Below the pieces are notes generated by a model. That model was not told the origin of the DNA. It saw nothing but the letters and a program-made list of their open reading frames with translations, and ran no database searches. Position numbers and translations under genes: made by a program. From CAVXFS01 sp963761115 (GTDB taxonomy: Bacteria; Pseudomonadota; Gammaproteobacteria; Burkholderiales; Gallionellaceae), in NCBI GenBank assembly GCA_963761115.1, contig CAVXFS010000004.1, forward strand, positions 789,467 to 853,466: a stretch of DNA of 64,000 nucleotides, read 5' to 3'. Positions within the stretch are counted from its first letter, which is position 1. Each line of letters begins with the position of its first letter. Positions 59,871 through 64,000 of this stretch are shown piece after piece.

Positions 59871-61925
59871 CTATTCGAGTGCAAGATCACCCAGCGCATC
59901 CAATAACGGGGCAAGAAAACTCTCGTATTTCTTCCAGCGCTCCACCGATGATCTGTAAATCGGTTGGCGCACCTGCATCACGCTGGCGGTCTGTATCGCG
60001 CGTTTGTTCTTGTGAAAGTCGAGACAAGCTTCGTCCCACTCCAGACCGCAATACTCAACAATCCTGCGCGACTGCGCTTCTTGATCCGCCACAACATCTT
60101 CATACCGCACGTCGAGAAATGCATCACTTGGCAAGACCGTGCGCCAATGTTGCATCAAGCGAAAATAGTCAGCGTAGTACAACCCCAATTCAGCCAGGTC
60201 ATAGGTGTGCTGTTGTCCAAAGGTAAATAGCTGAGTGAAGCAAGAAAGACAGGTATCCACGGGATTGCGGTTGACGTGGATAATTTTGGCATTCGGCAGC
60301 ATCAAATGAATCAGCGCGACGATAAGGAAATTTTCTGGCATCTTGTCGGTTATCCGTCGCATGTCCGGTGCGCGGCGTTGCAATCCGGCGACGTATCTTG
60401 TCCCCAATGCAACGAGTTGTGCCTGATCCAATGATCGTAGATTATCGGGGAAGCTTGTATCCGCAATATTGTTTTGTGCAATCGCCATCAGATCATGCAG
60501 TTCGCCCGCACCGTGGACTTCAGGGTGACTGGCTATAATTTGTTCGATCAGTGTGGTGCCGGAACGCGGCATGCCCAGAACAAAGATCGGCAGATGAGAA
60601 GGATCGCCGCCGCCACGCAGCCTATCTATCGTCGCCGCATCAAAAACTCGCATAATCTCGGTAAAGAGTTGAGTGGTCTGGTTCGGGTCATAATCAAATG
60701 AAGCACGTTTTTGTCGACAACCATCAAGGAAGCAAGAAAAGGCTTTGCCATGATTGCCGATGTCGTCATAACATTTTCCCAACGCGAAACTCAGAAACAA
60801 GGCCTTCCTTTCTGAAAGCGGTGAGGTGCCGATCGGTGGGGAATTATCTAATGCGACAAGCGCGGCGAAATTTTCATCGCCTGCCACCACCCTTCCTGCT
60901 TGCGCAAGATTTAAGCGTACTTCAATGTAATCGGGTTTGAGCTCCAGCGCCCGGCGGTAGCTTGCCACCGCGTCGTCGAGTTGTCCGAGGTCCCGCAGAG
61001 CATTGCCCAGATTGCTGTGCGCCTCGGCGAAGTCGGGTTTGAGTTCCAGCGCCCGGCGGTAGCTTGCCACCGCGTCGTCGAGTTGTCCGAGGTCCCGCAG
61101 GACATTGCCCAGATTACTGTGCGCCTCGGCGAAGTCGGGTTTGAGCTCCAGCGCCCGGCGACAGCTCACTACCGCATCGTCGATTCGCCCTATATCTCGC
61201 AGGGCATTGCCCAGATTGCTGTGCGCTTCGGCGAGGTCGGGTTTGAGCTCCAGCGCCCGGTGGCAGCTCGCTACCGCACCGTCGAGTTGTCCGAGGTCCC
61301 GCAGAGCATTGCCCAGATTACTGTGCGCCTCGGCGTAATCCGGTTTGAGCTCCAGCGCCTGACGGTAGCTTGCCGCTGCATCGTCGAGTTGCCCAAGATC
61401 TTTCAGGGCATTGCCCAGATTGCTGTGCGCCTCGGCGTAATCCGGTTTGAGCTCCAGCGCCTGACGGTAGCTTGCCACTGCATCGTCGAGTTGCCCAAGA
61501 TCTTTCAGGGCATTGCCCAGATTGCTGTGCGCCTCGGCGTAATCCGGCTTGATCTCCAACGCCCGACGACAACTTGCCACCGCGTCGTCGAGTCGCCCGA
61601 TATCTCGCAGGACATTGCCCAGATTACTGTGCGCTTCGGCATCATCCGGCAATAGTTCCACTGATCTTTTCATTGCTGACAGGAAATCCTTTTTCTGCGC
61701 ATAAAGGGCAACTCCCAAGATCTTCCATACAAACCCGGAATCCGGATACCGCTCAATCATTAGCCGCGCCGTACTTTCCAGTTCGACATGGCGTCCAGCA
61801 TTAAACAGGGCGATAAGCTGGCTGCATTCGAATGGGGTTGGCGCCAAGGCCTCAATTAGATCGACTGGTGACTTAACCTCCGATTTCCCCTGGCAATTTA
61901 CTGCTTTCATTTTTGTGTTGTTCAT
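59871..61925 (-). CDS. TPR repeat sulfotransferase
   Basis: About 684 residues from the Met at 61925. The N-terminal half is TPR units; seven of these are nearly identical (core DDAVASYRRALELKPDYAEA). The C-terminal ~260 residues are a sulfotransferase domain with the PAPS-binding loop GMPRSGTTLIEQIIASHPEV and the 3'-phosphate segment IHVNRNPVDTCLS. It would sulfate a glycan or protein. A GTG at 62003 gives a longer frame, but those residues run through the tRNA-like 18-bp repeat at 61974, so the inner ATG is preferred; no start has a good ribosome binding site. Confidence 0.87.
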   Translation of the reverse strand: MNNTKMKAVNCQGKSEVKSPVDLIEALAPTPFECSQLIALFNAGRHVELESTARLMIERYPDSGFVWKILGVALYAQKKDFLSAMKRSVELLPDDAEAHSNLGNVLRDIGRLDDAVASCRRALEIKPDYAEAHSNLGNALKDLGQLDDAVASYRQALELKPDYAEAHSNLGNALKDLGQLDDAAASYRQALELKPDYAEAHSNLGNALRDLGQLDGAVASCHRALELKPDLAEAHSNLGNALRDIGRIDDAVVSCRRALELKPDFAEAHSNLGNVLRDLGQLDDAVASYRRALELKPDFAEAHSNLGNALRDLGQLDDAVASYRRALELKPDYIEVRLNLAQAGRVVAGDENFAALVALDNSPPIGTSPLSERKALFLSFALGKCYDDIGNHGKAFSCFLDGCRQKRASFDYDPNQTTQLFTEIMRVFDAATIDRLRGGGDPSHLPIFVLGMPRSGTTLIEQIIASHPEVHGAGELHDLMAIAQNNIADTSFPDNLRSLDQAQLVALGTRYVAGLQRRAPDMRRITDKMPENFLIVALIHLMLPNAKIIHVNRNPVDTCLSCFTQLFTFGQQHTYDLAELGLYYADYFRLMQHWRTVLPSDAFLDVRYEDVVADQEAQSRRIVEYCGLEWDEACLDFHKNKRAIQTASVMQVRQPIYRSSVERWKKYESFLAPLLDALGDLALE
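60930..61640 (-). repeat. Tandem 102-bp TPR-coding repeats
   Basis: Seven consecutive 102-bp units inside the sulfotransferase gene. Units 61331-61432 and 61433-61534 differ by one base; the units around 60930-61130 are almost as close to each other. Such nucleotide-level identity, rather than only protein-level similarity, points to recent expansion or ongoing recombination between units. Confidence 0.85.
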
Positions 61926-61973
61926 TGAGAGAGTTTTTTCATCATACGTCAGTGAATCATCGGGTGTAAATTG

Positions 61974-61991
61974 TGGCGCGCCCGAAGAGAT
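61974..61991 (-). repeat. 18-bp tRNA-Arg 3'-end-like repeat (possible att remnant)
   Basis: TGGCGCGCCCGAAGAGAT matches the first 18 bases of the tRNA fragment at 62591 with one mismatch, in the same orientation. It could be an older or secondary attachment-site scar 617 bp from the first. Confidence 0.45.
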
Positions 61992-62260
61992 AAAACTGGT
62001 CACTGGGAAGAGGCCATATTGCTACCGTGACCTTCCTCTTTCGACACATTCCTCTCGTTCTGTCTTCTCTCGACTGGTCGCTAAATGTGCGAATCAAATT
62101 TTTGGGGAAAAGTTTTCTGTCGTGAGTGAAGATACGGAAATAATACTTGACTTTTTAAGTCAACTAATACAGAATGTGAGCGTAGACAATGCTGAAAACA
62201 GAAGAAATAGTTACGGGAAGCTTCACTTCTAGCATCAATTACATAGAGGAGATAGCAGCC

Positions 62261-62389
62261 ATGAGCAAGTCTGTTGAAGAACTACACAACCTGGAAGACG
62301 CCACCAGCCTGATGGATGGGCTACTGTTTTTCTTTGGGCTCACTCTTTTACTTGGTTTACTTGGCGTTATATTCTGGTCGGCTTTTTAA
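62261..62389 (+). CDS. Small single-pass membrane protein, unknown
   Basis: A 42-residue protein: an acidic N-terminal half (MSKSVEELHNLEDATSLMDG) and one membrane helix (LLFFFGLTLLLGLLGVIFW). GAGGAG lies nine bases before the ATG. A longer frame from 62189 lacks a ribosome binding site. It lies between the two tRNA-like repeats, so it may be cargo of a small element. I do not recognise a family. Confidence 0.5.
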   Translation: MSKSVEELHNLEDATSLMDGLLFFFGLTLLLGLLGVIFWSAF

Positions 62390-62590
62390 GTTTCTGGCCT
62401 TGGGTCAATAAAATGTTTGCTTCGAGGAAGGGGCTGCCTTTCCAGAGCGTTCGTCGTGCCTTCAATAACTGCTGTCGCAAATGGCACGCAGTGGAAATTC
62501 AAGTGTCTTGAATTAAGTACCCAGTTTTATAATTTATGGAGAGAAGAACAACGGCTTACTTCTGTTTAGAAATAAGCCGTTAAATATTGA

Positions 62591-62635
62591 TGGTGCGCCC
62601 GAAGAGATTCGAACTCCTGACCCCTTGGTTCGTAG
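62591..62635 (-). other. 3' fragment of a tRNA-Arg(ACG) gene (attachment-site scar)
   Basis: Read on the minus strand, 45 bases give the anticodon loop CTACGAA, anticodon-stem half CCAAG, variable region, a T arm (AGGAG-TTCGAAT-CTCTT, one G-U), acceptor strand CGGGCGC, discriminator A and CCA. The 5' half of the tRNA is absent: the bases beyond 62635 do not form the other stems. Integrative elements that target tRNA 3' ends leave such a duplicate at one end. The orientation places the element to the right, with the intact tRNA expected beyond the window. Confidence 0.8.
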
Positions 62636-62770
62636 TTGCTCTTTGTGGTGTAACTTATTGATTTATTAAGTGTAAAAGTGCCGCTCCGTTCCCATTTTGC
62701 ACTGTTTTGTCCTGTATTTGACCCTCGTGTCCCCGGGAAGTCCCCATATCACAATATCAGCATGACCCCA

Positions 62771-63350
62771 TTAGGTTCTATCGTAAATCTGAACAACTGG
62801 GGGATAGATTTGCGAATGAAACCAATCATTGCAGCCACCTGGAGTGGGGTGATTGCCTCCTGTCCAACAAGCTGAATTTATCTTTCGAGTGACTGGATCG
62901 AAAGTCCAAACAGAATATAACCCGTACAACCTTGTGGGCGGTCGGAAAAGCTGTACTTGGATTACTCTGTTGGGAGGTGGTGATACAAATGTTATACATG
63001 CACCAAAACTCTTACCGCTAAATGTATAACTGTCAGGATTGAAACCTGTGGATATATTCTGTTGAGTACACGACAATTTTGGCTCAATTTCATGTATATT
63101 TTCGTTCGTTGAAATTAATACTTGATCGGTTTGACTATTTCTAGTGTCTGCTTGTTCCTTTGTTGCTGCCGGTTGGAGTGTTCTGGCAAGGCGGAAGCCG
63201 ATTGCGCCAGCATGAAAACTTGCAATACTTCTATTGCGCCAAGTCGAACGGACATAAATTGGACCGTCGGTGAAGTCACCACCGCGTAGTACTCGGCGGT
63301 CTTCGCTGCATCCGCTTGTCCAGGCACTACCATCTATTGGTGCTCCCACA
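62771..63350 (-). pseudogene. FGE-sulfatase-domain protein, C-terminal part
   Basis: The open frame encodes the end of a formylglycine-generating-enzyme-like domain (DGSAWTSG, RRVLRGGDFTDGP, RSTWRNRS, GAIGFRLARTL). A linker and a ~100-residue tail follow, with four Cys (LSCTQ, FGACITF, SACWTGG, GGCNDW) that I do not recognise. The N-terminal part of the FGE domain is missing: beyond 63336 the sequence folds back into the right arm, and although the frame stays open to 63538 those residues are just antisense of the repeat. The gene is therefore truncated at the palindrome centre. Confidence 0.65.
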
Positions 63351-63931
63351 TAGATGGTAGTGCCTGGACAAGCGGATGACAAAATCACGAGTGTTCGCGC
63401 GGTGGTGACTTCACCGACGGTCCAATTTTGTCCGTTCGACTTGGCGCAATAGAAGTATTGCAAATTTTCATGCTCGCGTAATCGGCTTCCGCCTTCCGGA
63501 ACACTCCAACCGGCAGCAACGAAGGAACAAGCAGACACTCGAAATAGTCAAACCGATCAAGTATTAAGTTCAACGAAGGAAAATATACATGAAATTGAGC
63601 CAAAATTGTGCGTGTACTCAACAGATGATATCCACAGGTTTCAATCCTGACAGTTATACATTTAGCGGTAAGAGTTTTGGTGCATGTCTAACATTTGTAT
63701 CACCACCTCCCAGAGAGTAATCCGAGTACAGCTTTTCCGACCGCCCACAAGGTTATACTGGTTATATTCTGTTTGGACTTTCGATCCAGTCACTCGAAAG
63801 ATAATTCAGCTTGTTGGACAGGAGGCAATCACCCCACTCCAGGTGGCTGCAATGATTGGTTTCATTCGCAAATCTACTCCCCAGTTGTTCAGATTTACGA
63901 TAGAACCTAATGGGGTCATGCTGATATTGTG
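63351..63931 (+). pseudogene. Inverted, frameshifted copy of the FGE-like C-terminal region
   Basis: On the plus strand the same protein appears in broken pieces: DGSAWTSG, RGGDFTDGP, STGFNPDSYTFSGKSFGA. Single-base gains and losses relative to the left arm (for example a missing A after GGTCCAATTT, and a missing A in the AAAGATAAATTC equivalent) destroy the frame, and an in-frame stop follows TSG. It cannot make the protein as written. Confidence 0.6.
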
Positions 63932-64000
63932 ATATGGGGACTTTGCGGGGACACGAGGGGCAAATACCTGACAAAACGAGTGCAAAATGGGGAACGAGCG

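Larger units (their letters stand above)
62682..64000. repeat. Long imperfect inverted repeat
   Basis: The left arm (62682-63336) and right arm (63351-64000, running off the window) are inverted copies around a 14-base spacer. The innermost 28 bp are perfect. Next to them a ~25-base stretch is strongly diverged. The rest is roughly 94% alike by eye, with many one-base indels. The arms include coding and non-coding DNA beyond the gene end, so this is a segmental inverted duplication or a fold-back artefact, not a pair of protein families. Confidence 0.85.

Noticed and set aside
60981..61655. 224-codon plus-strand repetitive open frame
   Set aside because: It is the antisense of the tandem TPR units; the apparent protein repeat is a by-product of the 102-bp DNA repeat.
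62591..62635. Functional tRNA gene
   Set aside because: Only the 3' half (anticodon loop to CCA) is present; no D arm or 5' acceptor strand exists on the 62636 side.
63351..63538. N-terminal extension of the FGE-like frame across the palindrome centre
   Set aside because: The extra ~63 residues are the antisense reading of the right arm and show no FGE homology.
62682..64000. Diversity-generating retroelement as an established call
   Set aside because: No reverse transcriptase, accessory gene or template/variable repeat pair is in the window; the differences include many indels, not adenine-specific changes.

Overview
This window reads as chromosomal backbone of a betaproteobacterium. The best fit is the Nitrosomonadales/Gallionellaceae type of iron- or sulfur-associated organism. 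That is inference from gene order (rpsF-priB-rpsR-rplI then dnaB; rpsO-pnp; ndk-rlmN-pilW-rodZ-ispG; lolCD; accA-tilS), a four-heme exported cytochrome c, and moderately GC-rich codon use. No rRNA gene is present to fix the taxon.

Layout. 0-12 kb: end of a Y-family polymerase gene, a DUF3617 protein, a FGGY sugar kinase, a glutaminase-STAS-cNMP fusion broken by three frameshifts, an exported cytochrome c, queF, smc, a DUF4124 protein and an OprB-type porin. 12-20 kb: rpsO-pnp, a LuxR-type quorum-sensing regulator, dnaB, the S6/PriB/S18/L9 operon and radA. 20-31 kb: a small unknown protein, lolDC, a phosphoglycerate-mutase-like protein, accA-tilS and the ndk-to-ispG cluster. 31-33.8 kb: an AT-richer insert of two glycosyltransferases and a decayed FkbM methyltransferase, sitting where hisS usually follows ispG. 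34-41.7 kb: ppsA and a MacAB/TolC-type efflux operon. 41.9-44.4 kb: the three-gene AmmeMemoRadiSam system, next to a phosphoribosyltransferase remnant. 44.7-47.8 kb: a MarR-EmrA-EmrB efflux operon with a palindromic operator. 47.8-53.3 kb: a partial type II secretion operon (gspC, D, E, F).

53.3-64 kb is the accessory end: a LuxI-family acyl-homoserine lactone synthase, an orphan strong terminator (possible small RNA), a tiny lipoprotein gene with a poly-G frameshift, a Ser/Asp-rich secreted protein, a response regulator-PAS-GGDEF-EAL protein, a TPR-glycosyltransferase and a TPR-sulfotransferase with nearly identical 102-bp repeats. After these comes a 45-bp 3' fragment of a tRNA-Arg(ACG) gene, the classic scar of a tRNA-targeting integrative element. 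Beyond it lies a long imperfect inverted repeat of about 650 bp per arm. Each arm carries the C-terminal part of a formylglycine-generating-enzyme-like protein with an unrecognised Cys-containing tail.

Working together: LuxI and the distant LuxR could form one quorum-sensing circuit. The cyclic-di-GMP protein, the secretion genes and the surface-modifying enzymes would be plausible outputs, but no sequence evidence links them directly. Several genes carry single-base shifts, some in short homopolymers, so sequence error must be separated from real decay.
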